Both the position numbers and the translations under genes were made by a program. The notes below the pieces were generated by a model. The model searched no databases and was not told the origin of the DNA. It saw nothing but the letters and a program-made list of their open reading frames with translations. From contig NC_044916.1 in the NCBI RefSeq assembly GCF_003576645.1, positions 26,443,202-26,507,201 on the forward strand: a DNA stretch of 64,000 nucleotides, given 5' to 3'. The DNA comes from Ipomoea triloba (Eukaryota; Streptophyta; Magnoliopsida; Solanales; Convolvulaceae). Below, in pieces: positions 25,182 to 36,380 of this stretch. Each line of letters starts with the position of its first letter. Within the stretch, counting starts at the first letter, position 1.

Positions 25182-25700
25182 TTGAATTGGTTGGCCTTAA
25201 TTACATGTATTGGAAGATTGTATTGCAAGTTTAATTATTAGCAAGCAATATTATATGTTGTAAACAAAACACTGTTTATTTTAGCAAAATAGAATTTGAT
25301 GAGGACGTACTACTCTAGTCTGGCTTTGAGTCTACACACATTAATAAATGAAAAATTCATGTAAATAGGTGAGACAAGGATATGTTAATGCATTCGAATC
25401 CTAGTGATATGAGTCCCAAGTAGATCAGGGAACAAATAAGATTATATGAAAACATTCTCAATTCTATGGTACGGAGTAAATTACATATAGTTGCACGAAA
25501 TCTCTCTTTAGTTTCGAGTCCAATCAAGTTTCCGTTGCTATGGATGGCAGCTTCAAGAATTCAAGAGCATATGTGTCGAACTCCAAATAATAATTCTAAA
25601 GGGTTGAAGAATTTAAAGGATTTGGTTACTTTGGAGTATGCCAGAAAAATAATTAATTACATGTTAAATATAAATCATGAGCAATAAAGAATTAACATAA
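25182..25700. other. 3' flank of X8 gene, no other gene seen
   Basis: Probable 3' UTR up to about 25270, then AT-rich DNA with no feature recognised. Confidence 0.45.
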
Positions 25701-25871
25701 ATTGTTTTTTTTTTAATGCATAAATGAATCATTTAGCAAAAAGTGATTCGTTTATTTATAGTGTGTAATGGCTCTATTACAAAACAATTGTTTTTTTTTT
25801 CAAATGCATAAATGAATCATTTAGCAAAAGGTGGTTCGTTTATAGTGTGTAATGGCTCTATTACAAAACAA
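25701..25871. repeat. Tandem duplication, period about 86 bp, next to tRNA-Leu
   Basis: Units 25701-25786 and 25787-25871 share aatgaatcatttagcaaaa, 'tagtgtgtaatggctctatt' and a T run. The second unit ends one base before the tRNA 3' end. Confidence 0.85.
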
Positions 25872-25872
25872 A

Positions 25873-25880
25873 TGTTGAGA

Positions 25881-25913
<33 letters not shown>

Positions 25914-25953
25914 ACCTTAATCTGGCGCCTTAGACCAACTCGGCCATCTCAAC
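25873..25953 (-). tRNA. tRNA-Leu (anticodon AAG)
   Basis: On the minus strand the 81-base sequence folds as a class II tRNA. The acceptor stem is GTTGAGA/TCTCAAC with discriminator A. The anticodon stem CCAGA/TCTGG carries the seven-base loop TTAAGGT, giving anticodon AAG. There is a variable arm (GGTCCGAAAGGGC) and a T arm GTGGGTTCAAATCCCAC. There is no intron. A TTTT tract follows on the minus strand at 25866-25869, a Pol III stop. Confidence 0.96.
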
Positions 25954-26398
25954 AGATACTTTATTGGCTTTCACAAATTATTGTAATACTAAATGCTGAT
26001 GTGCCATCTGTTATTAGTTATATGTTAACTCGATATGCCATCTGCAACCCGTTTGGTTTCAAAAGGAGACAGAAGAGTGTTGTTTTGGGAGACTTAGATG
26101 CCCTCAAAGAGATCCCAATGCTCACTTAATGAGTTCAATGTGGATATTTAGGATATGGATTTAAAATTGCTCATGTAAGGAAAATATATTACTCATGCAG
26201 AAAAGTTAGTCATTTATATATGTAGTTGATATAAAAAAATAATTACTCAATTGGCTCTAAGGTGGTGGTTTCTACATTGGTAGAAGCTATTATATATACT
26301 CCGTATTTGTAAAGTAGGGACCATGAGAATAGTAACCATTAGTGTATGACATATTTGGTTTACGGAATGAATTTCGAAGGAATAGTAATGCTTTTAAT

Positions 26399-26605
26399 TT
26401 CCATAAGGAATAGAATAGACAATAAATAGAATAGGAATTATATTGTATTGTTTGATTTGCTCCATAAGGAATAGAATAGACAATAAATAGAATATGAATT
26501 ATACTTTATTGTTTGATTCGCTGAAAGAATATCTCCATAAGGAATAGAATAGACAATAAATAGAATATGAATTATACTATATTGTTTGATTCGCTGAAGG
26601 AATAT
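26399..26605. repeat. Three tandem units of about 61-72 bp
   Basis: Units beginning near 26401, 26462 and 26534 each read ccataaggaatagaatagac, then 'aataaatagaata'. They differ by small indels. Confidence 0.85.
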
Positions 26606-26749
26606 ACTACTACTAGGCATGAACCTTCAATTCTTCTCAGTATGAAGTTTATGCAGAATATAACCTATGTCTTGGTTTTCATCAACATTAGCTCTTGAGT
26701 GTATTTATTAGCTTCACTCCTTCAAAGTTTCTCATAGGAAGATGATCTT

Positions 26750-27545
26750 TTAGTGTTCAATTGTTTTTTTTTTTAGTGTTAAAAGATAATTTTCAAGTTC
26801 TCTTTTTTTTTTTTTGTTCAAAATAATTTTCAAGTGGTCTTTGTAGTGTTTTAGAAATAATTTTTAAGATGTTCTTTTTTTGTGTTGAAAATGATTTGCA
26901 AGTGTATTTTTGTTTTAAAAATGATTTTCAAGTATCTTATTTATTGTTAAAAGTGATTTTCAAGTGTTCTATTTAGTGTTAAAATTATTTTCAAAGTATT
27001 TTTTTTAGTGTTAAAAATGATTTCAAGTGTTCATTTTAGTGTTAAAATGATTTCCAAATATTATTTTTAGTGTTAAAAGTGATTTTCAAGTGCTCTTTTT
27101 GTTGGTAAAAACAATTTTAAGTGGTTCTTATTAGTGTTTTAGCAATAATTTTTCAAATGTTCTTTTTAGTATTAAAAATGATTTTTAATTAAGTCTTCAT
27201 TTTAGTGTTAAAAATGATTTTCAATTGTTCTTGTTCTTGTTATTGTTGAAAAATAATTTTCAAGTTTTTTTTTAAAGTGATTTTCAAGTATTCTTTTTAG
27301 TGTCAAAAATGATTTTCAATTGTTCTTTTTATTGTTGAAAAATAATTTTCAAGTGTTCTTTTTAGTGTTAAAATTATTTTCAAGTGTTCTTTTTAGTATT
27401 AAAAACATTTTTCGTTTGTTTGTTTTGTTTTGTTTTGTTTTGTTTTTTGTTTTTTTGTTGTTGTTGTTTTTTTTTTTGTTTGTTGAAAGTGATTTTCAAG
27501 TGCTCTTTTTATTGTTCAAAATAATTTTAAAGTGTTCTTTTTAAA
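26750..27545. repeat. Degenerate T-rich minisatellite, about 20 units
   Basis: About 800 bp of units of roughly 35-45 bp around 'agtgttaaaaatgattttcaagtgttcttttt', here summarised by its core gattttcaagtgttct. The units are diverged and vary in length. A TTTTG run interrupts them near 27410-27480. The open frame at 27320-27544 is only this repeat read through. Confidence 0.85.
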
Positions 27546-28682
27546 GATGTTATAGAATATTATTAATTAACATTTTTATTATCAATAATAATGTTATAAT
27601 TTTAATTTTTTTGAAACATTCGATTATGTGACCACCTATTTAAAATTGTAAAAGAGTTGTAATCATACTACATAATAGTTGACTTATAATTACAATTATT
27701 TATAAAATATAAATAATCTATTTATTTTTTATTTAAATGAACAAACTTCTATATTTTAGCCATTCAATGGTTTCACAATAGGTTTTTTTTTTTTTTTTTT
27801 TTTTTTACTGATGAAAACTCACTAGTTATCACTAGGAGGGTTAAATTTTTACTTTTTTTTTTGTTATAACATACACTTGAATTTTTGTTAAGATAATCTT
27901 GCTACATCCAATAATTTGACCAACATTACAAGTTACAAAGGACAATTTCTTTATTTTTGCAATCATGAATAAATGATAGTATGATATAATTTTTTATTTT
28001 TATTTTTGTAAATCTACCGTATCTTTTTCCGTTTAATCCACCCTCGTTCATTACAGGAGGCACTGGAACTGGTCCAAAGAGAATCGTCACTAAAAAAGCT
28101 CACTTGCCACATGGGTGATAACATGATACAATTTGGATATCGTCACTAAAAAAGCTCACTTGCCACATAGGTGATAGCATGATACAATTTGGATCAAGTT
28201 TTTAATTTCACGTCCCAATTTTTTGTTTTGTTTTTAAGAAAGAATTAGGAGCTTTCATAAAGAAAGAAAGAAAGAATTACGAAATACTATCGACAGTTCG
28301 ATACGCACACACGTTGTCTCAGCACTGTTTCATTGTCCTTTTCCCTCCGGTTAGTCACTCATATACTATCTTGGTACGAATAAAAAAGCATTGGCCTAAA
28401 AAATTGGTGAAATCAAATCCAAGAAATCATATTTATTGTGGTCTTTCTTGATCCACCCAGCTGCCAATGTGCTTCACAGTTCCTATTGCCAAGTAGAGAG
28501 TTTCTCTTCTACTTCTCCTCTCTCTGAGTAGCTCAGTTCTTGCTGCTCTTTCTTCACACAAGATTTGAACTTTCACTCACGCTTCAAGGATTGTGCTTTT
28601 GCCGGCGAATATTTGAAATTGAGCAAGTTTCTGAAGTGGGTTCTTGATTTGAGGGAAATATTTTGCAATTTTGCTCCTGAGG
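27546..28682. other. AT-rich region and 5' flank of solanesyl synthase gene
   Basis: Holds a T run at 27782-27806, the direct repeat at 28083-28194 and an (AGAA)n stretch near 28260. The pyrimidine-rich DNA from about 28440 is the probable promoter and 5' leader of the following gene. No other gene seen. Confidence 0.5.
28083..28194. repeat. Tandem duplication, 56-bp period
   Basis: Units 28083-28138 and 28139-28194 both read atcgtcactaaaaaagctca, 'cttgccacat' and 'catgatacaatttgg', with few changes. Confidence 0.9.
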
Positions 28683-31600
28683 ATGATGTCTGTGACCTAC
28701 CATAATCTTGAGTTTGGGAGAAGTAGATTGGACTTTGTGGGTGCTGGGTGTTGTTCAAATGCCGCCATTGACTTGCACTCTGTGAGAAAGGTGGCCAATT
28801 GTGTGTTTGGGAATGTTAGCAGAGGCTTCAAGGCTCGGAAACTGCTGTGTTGCCGCCGTGATATCGGCCACTGCCGGGTGTTTTGCACCGAGACTTCCGG
28901 CGGTCTGGTTAATGGTAAAAAATTTCTCTTTGCAGTACAAAACTGTGTTTAGATAAATTATTGTAGAGGTATTGGATTAACTTGAGTTAAAATCTTACTT
29001 CAGCAGTTGCACCTGCTTCTCCTCCTGTGTTGGATTTGAAGGATAAGCCCAGAAGCCCTGTGTTGCTAGCAAATATGTTTGGACCAGTTGCTGATGACCT
29101 CCTTACTCTAAACAAGAACTTACAGTCTGTAAGTATTCATTCATAGTTGCTTTCCCCAGTCTTTATTTTTCTCTAATTTACTTGCCCACAAAAGGTCAAT
29201 TGTTATACCATGGACCAGGTTTTATATTGCATTGTTAACTCTGTTACAAAAATTCATTACCTTCAAGTTAACACATTTATACCTATAGTTAACAGTTTCT
29301 ATACGTGTAAACAAATATATTAATAATTCTTGACACATCATATGATAGCTACATGTACAGAAACTGTCAACTGCAAGTATAGAACATGTCAACCACATAT
29401 AAAGAATCTAAAAGTTATTTTTGGACCAGGGTTTACAATGTAAGGTAGACCCTGGTCCATGTATAATTTCCCACAAAAGGTGAAATAGGAATCCACACCC
29501 CGGCCCAAGAGAAAAATTACGATGACTCAGTGACCCATCCACCCATTAGATGGGAGGACCTATGCGTGGCAAGGAACCTGTGTCCTTGCCCACAATCTGT
29601 CATCAGCAATCAACTGAGCTATATGTGCGGGCTTTCTCTAATTTACTATTCTGGGGAACTTCTACTTTTGCATTATATGCCTAATTAAGTGATACCACTT
29701 ATTGTTTTCTGTAACTTGTGTTGTATATAATTATGTCTGTGAAGTTTGTTTTCTTGTGAGGAAAGATGCAGCAGAAAAAGGAAATGAGAAACACTGCACA
29801 CATGGCCTAACATTGTGGGGATACATGTATAGGAGGTGTTAATGTGTTATGCTACTCAAAAATACTGTTGTAATGTAGAATATGCAATTTGTATTCCATT
29901 CTTTTACAGTTAAGTAGATGAGTTGAGACATGCTTTGGCAATGGACCGGAATATATAGGAATAGTTGAAGCTTTGTTTTGACATATATGGTCTTACTTAC
30001 CATAACCCTGAAAACACTTGACACTTGCCCATAACAGAGGTTTTTTATAATTCTGTTTATGAACATTAATCTTGTGGTTGGAAGTGATAGGCCTTTCAAT
30101 CCCTCAATTTGAACAGCTATCAATCTATTATTTTGTTAACAGGATATCTAAATGCAAATAATGTAATGCCACTTCTAGAGGGTGTTCCATCCTTAACCAC
30201 CCGTAGATCATTTACCACTTTATACACGAGTCTGATTGAAATCATCTATTAGATTGTTGGTGCAGAAAACCCTGTTTTAATGTCTGCTGCGGAGCAGATT
30301 TTTGGTGCTGGTGGGAAAAGGATGAGACCTGCTTTGGTTTTCCTTGTTGCCCGAGCCACGGCAGAAATTTGTGACCTGAAGTGAGGAGCACCGTTTTCTC
30401 TTTCTGTTATTATACTTAATTGTGTACTATGTTGAATTGGCTTACTTAGAATTTGTAAAACATGTTTGCCACTCAGGGAATTGACCAGAGAACATAGGCG
30501 GCTTGCTGAAATCATAGAAATGATCCACACTGCAAGTTTGATACACGATGATGTTTTGGATGAAAGTGACATGCGTAGAGGTAGGCCTTTATTTAAAAGT
30601 TATAGTTCGTAGCAAATGTTCAACTGTATTTCCTTATACCGCCGGGTGCTGGACTTGGCCCTTCAAGCCTCCGCCCAACAATTCCCCAGCACTTCAACCT
30701 TAACTGCACTCTGATACCACTTGTTAGGATCAAATGCTTACCACTGTGCCAAAAACTATAGCTCATAGCGAATGCACAACTTTATTTCCTTATATCGTTA
30801 CATTTTTTAGAGGCAGGGTGTTGGGATTGGCCCTTTAGGCCTCCGCCCAATAATCCCCTAGCCACTTGGTGTTGGACTTGCCCCTTCACTGGCCTCCACT
30901 TAACACCATTAGTTCGGATAGATTCAAGGTTCTTATTTCCTCTACTATGTGTTTACTTTTCAGGAAAAGAAACTGTCCATCAATTATATGGTACAAGGGT
31001 TGCAGTGCTGGCTGGCGATTTTATGTTTGCACAATCATCATGGTACCTAGCTAACCTTGAAAACCTTGAAGTCATAAAGCTCATAAGTCAGGTATATTAG
31101 GATTTACTTCGACTTTTAATTTGCAGTTTAAAAGCCCGTCTTTGGCTCCTGAATGAATTCTACCTTATTAATGTCCTCTCCCTAAAACCAATTTTCATAG
31201 AAGGTTGATACTTTTCGTTGTTGGAGAAGCATGCAAATTCATTTCAGCTAATGCACTTAGTATTCTGGATGTTATGAAGGTGATAAAAGATTTTGCGAGC
31301 GGCGAAATAAAGCAGGCATCGGGTTTATTCGACTGTGATGTTGAACTGGAGGAGTACTTGATCAAGAGTTACTACAAAACCGCTTCCTTGATTGCTGCTA
31401 GCACCAAAGGAGCTGCCATTTTTAGCGGGGTTGACAATGAGGTCTGCGAGCAGATGTATCAGTACGGGAGGAATCTTGGTCTGTCGTTCCAGATTGTCGA
31501 TGACATATTGGACTTCACTCAATCAGCCGAGCAATTAGGGAAGCCGACTGGAAGTGACCTAGCAAAGGGGAACCTCACTGCACCAGTTATCTTCGCGCTA

Positions 31601-31828
31601 GAGAAGGAGCCAAAACTGAGGGATATGATCGAATCCGAGTTTTGTGAAACCGGATCTCTAGAGGAGGCCATCAGCATTATCAAGAACTGTGGAGGTATCG
31701 AGAGGGCTCAAGAGTTGGCGAGAGAGAAAGCCGATCTAGCAATTCAGAATCTCAAGTGTCTGCCTCCCAGTCCTTTCCGAATGGGGCTGGAGGAAATGGT
31801 GAAGTATAATCTCGAGAGAATTGAATAG
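28683..31828 (+). CDS. SPS: Solanesyl diphosphate synthase, plastid type
   Basis: Six exons, 28683-28914, 29007-29128, 30253-30380, 30477-30580, 30964-31091 and 31280-31828, give 420 residues, the usual length for plant SPS1/SPS2. The enzyme adds isopentenyl diphosphate units to an allylic primer to make the C45 chain used for plastoquinone-9. The first aspartate-rich motif HDDVLDE is at 184-190 and the second VDDILDF at 311-317. KRMRPAL and the conserved C-terminal YNLERI end are also present. The first 75-90 residues are rich in Ser, Arg and Lys and poor in acids, fitting a transit peptide. The start is the first of two adjacent ATGs. Exon 2 has a NAGNAG acceptor (cagcag), so forms with or without one alanine are possible. 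Arabidopsis paralogues: At1g78510 and At1g17050. Confidence 0.95.
29168..29647 (-). mobile_element. tRNA-derived SINE with nested MITE, 15-bp TSD
   Basis: In intron 2 of the solanesyl synthase gene. The exact direct repeats tttctctaatttact (29168-29182 and 29633-29647) flank 29183-29632. Read on the minus strand, the interior starts with a tRNA-like head containing tagctcagttgattg (box A like). The insert also contains the younger MITE at 29197-29469. The box B is weak, so the SINE class is likely rather than proven; the TSD is clear. Confidence 0.7.
29197..29469. mobile_element. MITE with CCATGGACCAGG-type inverted ends
   Basis: Ends read ttataccatggaccagg and, inverted, attatacatggaccagg. 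It is flanked by a 12-bp direct repeat cccacaaaaggt (29185-29196 and 29470-29481). 273 bp, no coding. One end is also found at 11280-11346 in the kinase intron. Confidence 0.7.
30628..30905 (-). mobile_element. TRIM-like LTR with primer-binding site (copy 2)
   Basis: In intron 4 of the solanesyl synthase gene. The full LTR-like unit 30722-30905 begins tgttagg and ends taaca on the plus strand. On its left, minus-strand reading gives agtggtatcagag (30709-30721), which matches the initiator-tRNA-Met primer-binding site used by many plant LTR elements. Left of that, 30628-30700 is a truncated second LTR copy. Related to 6440-6631. Confidence 0.6.
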
Positions 31829-32967
31829 ATCGAAGGCACTGGGGCATATTCATCCCAGATTAAAGCACAGTTCGAGAAATCTATCTGCTATGACTTGTAG
31901 AGATTGAAATCGAGCACCGGGGAAGAGCCATTCTGGTTGATTTCTTTTACTTCAACTACTGCTTCCTCATCTGCAAGTAATGAGCAGCTTTTGCTCCTCA
32001 ATGGCTGTATACTCATAAAAGGTCATGAGCAATGACTCTAGCTCTTAGTATACCTCAATGTTATCATTATCATAATTCTTTTTTTTTTTTTTCTTTTGTC
32101 TTGGTAAAGGAGAATAAATTTTATTGTTGTTGTAAAAATGATATTTCAAGTTAATTACAACAATAATGTCATGGCTATTCTTTGACTGGTTTTTGCTTTG
32201 CTATTTCTGGGATATAATATAATGCAGTCCATCTTGCATTGCTTCATGTTTCTCAAGCTTGTAGGAACATCAAAGTTGCCTCTATGTAAAACCAAAGGTT
32301 ACTTCATTTCAAATTAGTCACTTGTGCACTTGTAAGCTTCTATACCAAGAAATGAGGACTATAGCATCCTCTTCCATTTTGGCCATGGACTAAAAAACCC
32401 CGTCAAAATACAGGCCATACAATTAAAAGCTCGTCTTACTTATTTGGTGAGATTAGGCGGACTAATCTGCCAGGCTAAATCCGTTTTGACGGCCATACAA
32501 TTAAAAGCTCGTCTTACTTATTTGGTGAAGGCCAGGCTAAATCCGTTTTGATGACCATACTATTAAAAGCTCGTCTTACCATTAAAAGATCGTCTTACTT
32601 ATTTGGTGAAATGAGGCGGACTAACTGACAGGCTAAATCCGTCTTACTTATTTGGTGAGGCGGACTAACCTGCCAGGCTAAATCTATTTTGATGGCCATA
32701 CAATTAAAAGCTCATCTTACTTATCTGGTGAGATGAGACGGACTCACAGGCTAAATCCGGTTTTGACTACTCTAAATTAATGTGATACACTTGACTTGAA
32801 GCACAGAAGTATTTAGGCCTAAAATGGAGGCCAACAGGTAAAAGGGGCGATTTCATTTTGGATTTCAAGTTGGCTCCAATTCCTAAATGGAACAACATCA
32901 ACACCATCGGCTATCAGTCTCATGAAATCGGTGGTCCGGCCGACACGCTTCCGAGAAACCGAAGACG
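31829..32967. other. 3' flank of SPS and promoter region of IMP1
   Basis: 31829-32300 is the likely 3' UTR. 32400-32760 is a tandem repeat. 32760-32967 is the likely promoter and leader of the signal-peptidase gene; a short upstream frame starting at the ATG at 32887 ends in TGA before the main start. Confidence 0.5.
32400..32765. repeat. Irregular tandem repeat, about 5 units
   Basis: Units combine gccatacaattaaaagctcg, 'tcttacttatttggtga', 'ggcggactaa' and 'caggctaaatccgttttga' in full or shortened form (about 55-80 bp each). Indels between units suggest slippage or unequal exchange. Confidence 0.85.
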
Positions 32968-35563
32968 ATGATATCCAGATTTTTCCGGCACATCAACGTT
33001 AACCAATGGGGATTGAAAGCTAAAGAAGGATTCCAACAATCCCTCTTATTCGTCAAGTTCCTCTGTATATTGCACGTCGCCGACCGATACGTCTGCTCCC
33101 CTATCCTCGTACACTTCCGCCAAAATTTTATCTCCTTACATTTTAGGTTTTGTTCATTTTTCTTCTTTTTAATTTTTCGAAAATTTCCTGCTCAGGTGTA
33201 CGGCCCCAGCATGCTTCCGACGTTGAACTTGACCGGCGACGTGTTGCTCGTCGAGCACGTGTCCCCGTTGCTGGGGAAGGTGGGCCCCGGTGATGTCGTC
33301 CTAGTTCGCGCCACTGATAACCCTAGAAAGACTATCACCAAGCGCATTATGGGTATGGAGGGTGATTACGTCACTTATCTAGCTGAACCTGGACGCAGTG
33401 ACCGCTCTATCACTGTAAAGGTGTCTGCTTTTCTTTCTGCTTTTGAAACTCAACTCCAATTTTTTGGGTGCTATTATAGCTGAATTGATTAAGGCACATT
33501 AATTTTGTCATTTCTGGTTTTTGATTATTTCAATGTAGGATTTTTACTTGGTACTAATTTATATGGAGCGATAGGAACTTGTTACTAGTTTGTTTTAGTA
33601 TTGGGGGTGGTAATTTCTTGTGACAACTTGTCTGCATCGAAATCTAAGCTTAGTGACTGTAAATACTAGTATCAGTTAAGGTTTTGGGAACTGAATTTCA
33701 ATAACAGCAACTGGGAATGATATTAATTGAACTGTTTTCCAAGTTGCTGGCAATTTAACTTATGCTGCTGCATTTTCTTCTTCTTCCAAAAGGTTGAATC
33801 CCCAACTCTAACATCTCCTCACGCCCTGACCTGACAGAGCATGTGAGAAGAGGTAAATCACGGTAACTCCGTGGCTCAGCAGACAAGCCAAATGTTGGTG
33901 CGCACAAGGGATCTGCCCACTTTGGGCATAATCCCCACACTACCGCTACTGAGTTTTGAACCTTGGTTTCTTCTTCCAAATACTGCCTACTAAACCACTG
34001 AGCTAAGCTTGTATGTGCTGCTGCTGCATTTTCTGAAAGTCAAGATTGTTGTCCTTGAAATCATGTTCTATGTTTTATTGTTTTATTATTAAATTCTTTC
34101 TTGTTTTCTTTCTTTTCACATTTTGTTGGGGCAAGTGTAGGTGCCAAAGGGGCATGTTTGGATTCAAGGAGATAACATCTATGCATCCAAGGATTCAAGG
34201 CAACTTGGACCAATCCCATATGGTCTCATTCTGGGAAAAGTCTTCTATAGGGTAAGTTGTACTTTTGTTTGTTTTCTTTATCCCTGGGGTGGAACTTTTG
34301 TGCTTCATCCAGTTTTTATGTTGGATTGGCTGCTCATTCTTAACCCTTATTAAAATGTTTGCACCAGTTTTGAAGTTTCCATGTCTTCAGTTTTCATTAT
34401 CTGAATCTTTGGTTTGGTTTGCACACTAGGATGTTTCTAGATTCATTTTTGAACTTGAACGACATGCTTGTTTTTCTCTTTAACTGTGAAATGGAAAAAG
34501 GTTAATCCAAATCAGATTGTGTGCAGTTTCTTTTGGTCAAACTGTGTCCTAAAGACAAGTGACCATCCTCTTTCTTAAGGTTAGATAGTATGTGTGCAGT
34601 GTGCTTGTTGTTGGCTTTTGAGAATGTTGGCCTTTTCACATGTGCAAATGCAATATAAGGTATATAACAGCCAAAATTGGTTGCTTAGTTAGGTAGAGTG
34701 GAGCAACAACAAAAAAAAAAAAAAAACCACATATTCCAGTTTCAGCTCACAGAAGCTCATCACCATATTTCCTTATGACTATAAATAACATTTAAAGATT
34801 CAAACATAGAACTAGAGTTTTCCTTCTACCTCACCATATCTGCACATATATACTCTGCAGTGTATATTCTTGTGAAAAAAGATGAACTGAGTGTTATACT
34901 GAAGGATGCATGTGGGGTGAAGCCATGCTATATATTCACTCTTAACGGAGTATTAAACATATACAGATTACAGTAGCCAGGTTCTTGTTATAAAACCAGT
35001 AGGGGATGACAAAGACCTTAAAGTCCACTGGCTTGGGGGGCCTGAGAGGCTGAGACTCTAACTAAGAGGATTCAAGTTCAATCCCCAATCCTCTGATATG
35101 TTCAAAAAAACAAGTCACAATATCTGATTCATGCTTATGAACCGTCTCTCTCCCCAAATACCTCTAATTTGGTTTGAACCGTTAAAACTAAGCTCTTATA
35201 AATCTACTACTTATCAGGAAAAAAGAAACTTCATTTGATCTGCTTGGGCCCCTTACCCTATAAAGAACAAAAAAGAAAAAGGAAAAAGAAAGCTCCTTTG
35301 ACACATAATGTACAGAGTAATAGTTTACCTGATGAAAGGGTTGCAAAGGGTCTTAGAAAAACCACAACCTTCCTCTTAGTTCCTTTTGATTTTGCTACCA
35401 ATGTGTGATTTGTGTGGTTACAGGTTACAAGAAAAATACGTGATCTCATCCATTATTTTAGTTGGTGTGGTTCCCCGACCATCATTTCTGCTTACACTAG
35501 TGCCGTTTGCTCCTGCAGGTATGGCCACCCGAAGGCTTTGGGTCTTTGGCACAAGAATTATAA
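32968..35563 (+). CDS. Mitochondrial inner membrane protease subunit 1-like
   Basis: Exons 32968-33108, 33196-33420, 34141-34251 and 35519-35563 give 173 residues. It is a type I signal peptidase of the S26 family. The catalytic serine is in YGPSMLPT (Ser52) and the general-base lysine is in TKRIMG (Lys96), followed by the conserved GHVWIQGDN box and the short WPP tail. An N-terminal hydrophobic segment (about residues 22-38) anchors it in the mitochondrial inner membrane, where it removes presequences of proteins sorted to the intermembrane space. It resembles Arabidopsis At1g53530. Intron 2 carries a SINE. The first ATG in frame was used as start because an upstream ATG at 32887 is closed by a stop. 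Confidence 0.93.
33763..34034 (-). mobile_element. tRNA-derived SINE with 16-bp TSD in IMP1 intron 2
   Basis: Exact 16-bp direct repeats tgctgctgcattttct (33763-33778 and 34019-34034) flank 33779-34018. On the minus strand the 5' part reads cttagctcagtggtttagta (box A like) and then ggttcaaaact (box B like), as in tRNA-derived SINEs. About 240 bp. Confidence 0.8.
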
Positions 35564-36380
35564 ATGTTCAAATGGATATATAGAAATGTGAAATTTACTC
35601 ATGTTTAGTAATCAGAGTATCTCCTAGACTATGTTATTTCCATTGTGGCAATCTTAATTTTTGCCAATTCCCTTGGTGTTTCATATTCCTAATTCCTTCC
35701 TGTTCCAGCAAGTTGTTTATGGCTAATTGACAATATGGTTTAGTGTGCAATGTATCTTTTATACTCCGTAGTTTCTGTCAACCGAAAACAGTTTGTGGAG
35801 AAAATATGATTCGCTTCTTACTTTTTGTTCCTTAATTTTGCCCAGTTAGCTCATGCATTTTAAACTTTTGTATAATTAAAGAAAATTATGTCAAAGTCAT
35901 ATTTTATCAATATTTAAAAGTAATTAGTTTAATCACTAAAGCTATCAAAATAAGGAATAATAAATGATTACAATGGGCTTGAGCCATTAGCATTCCATGA
36001 AAGTATTGCCACTTTGTGGGTGTAAAAGTAACTCTATATTAATATGTTTGGTGATTAAATTAGTTTATCTTTAAATATTAATAAAATGAAATTTGAGTTT
36101 GGCATGACAATATCATGTTAGGTTGATGTGATAGTGATAATGCAACTGTCATGTAAATAAAATTAAGCTAATTAATGAGCTTACAAAATTAAGCTAATAA
36201 GTTATTACGAGTATTTTTTAATTGAAAATTTTGTATAAGTTTTTTTTAAAAAAAAAAAACATTGCACCAATAGAGTCAATACTGTCTCAAACCTATGGCC
36301 TCTGAAATGGAAAAGTCACTTCATACCACTCTACTATAAGATTATTGGCAAAAACAAGTTAACTTTAGGTCAATGCTCAT
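35564..36380. other. Intergenic, no gene seen
   Basis: 3' flank of the protease gene and AT-rich DNA. No gene or clear repeat was recognised. Confidence 0.5.

Noticed and set aside
26399..27545. CRISPR-like array
   Set aside because: Plant nuclear DNA; the units vary, have no unique spacers and show slippage-type changes.
28671..28682. Upstream non-ATG start for solanesyl synthase
   Set aside because: Two adjacent ATGs at 28683 and 28686 follow; plants rarely use the TTG seen upstream.
34990..35110. Further SINE on the plus strand (ggattcaagttcaatcccc box B like)
   Set aside because: No convincing box A or flanking duplication could be found.
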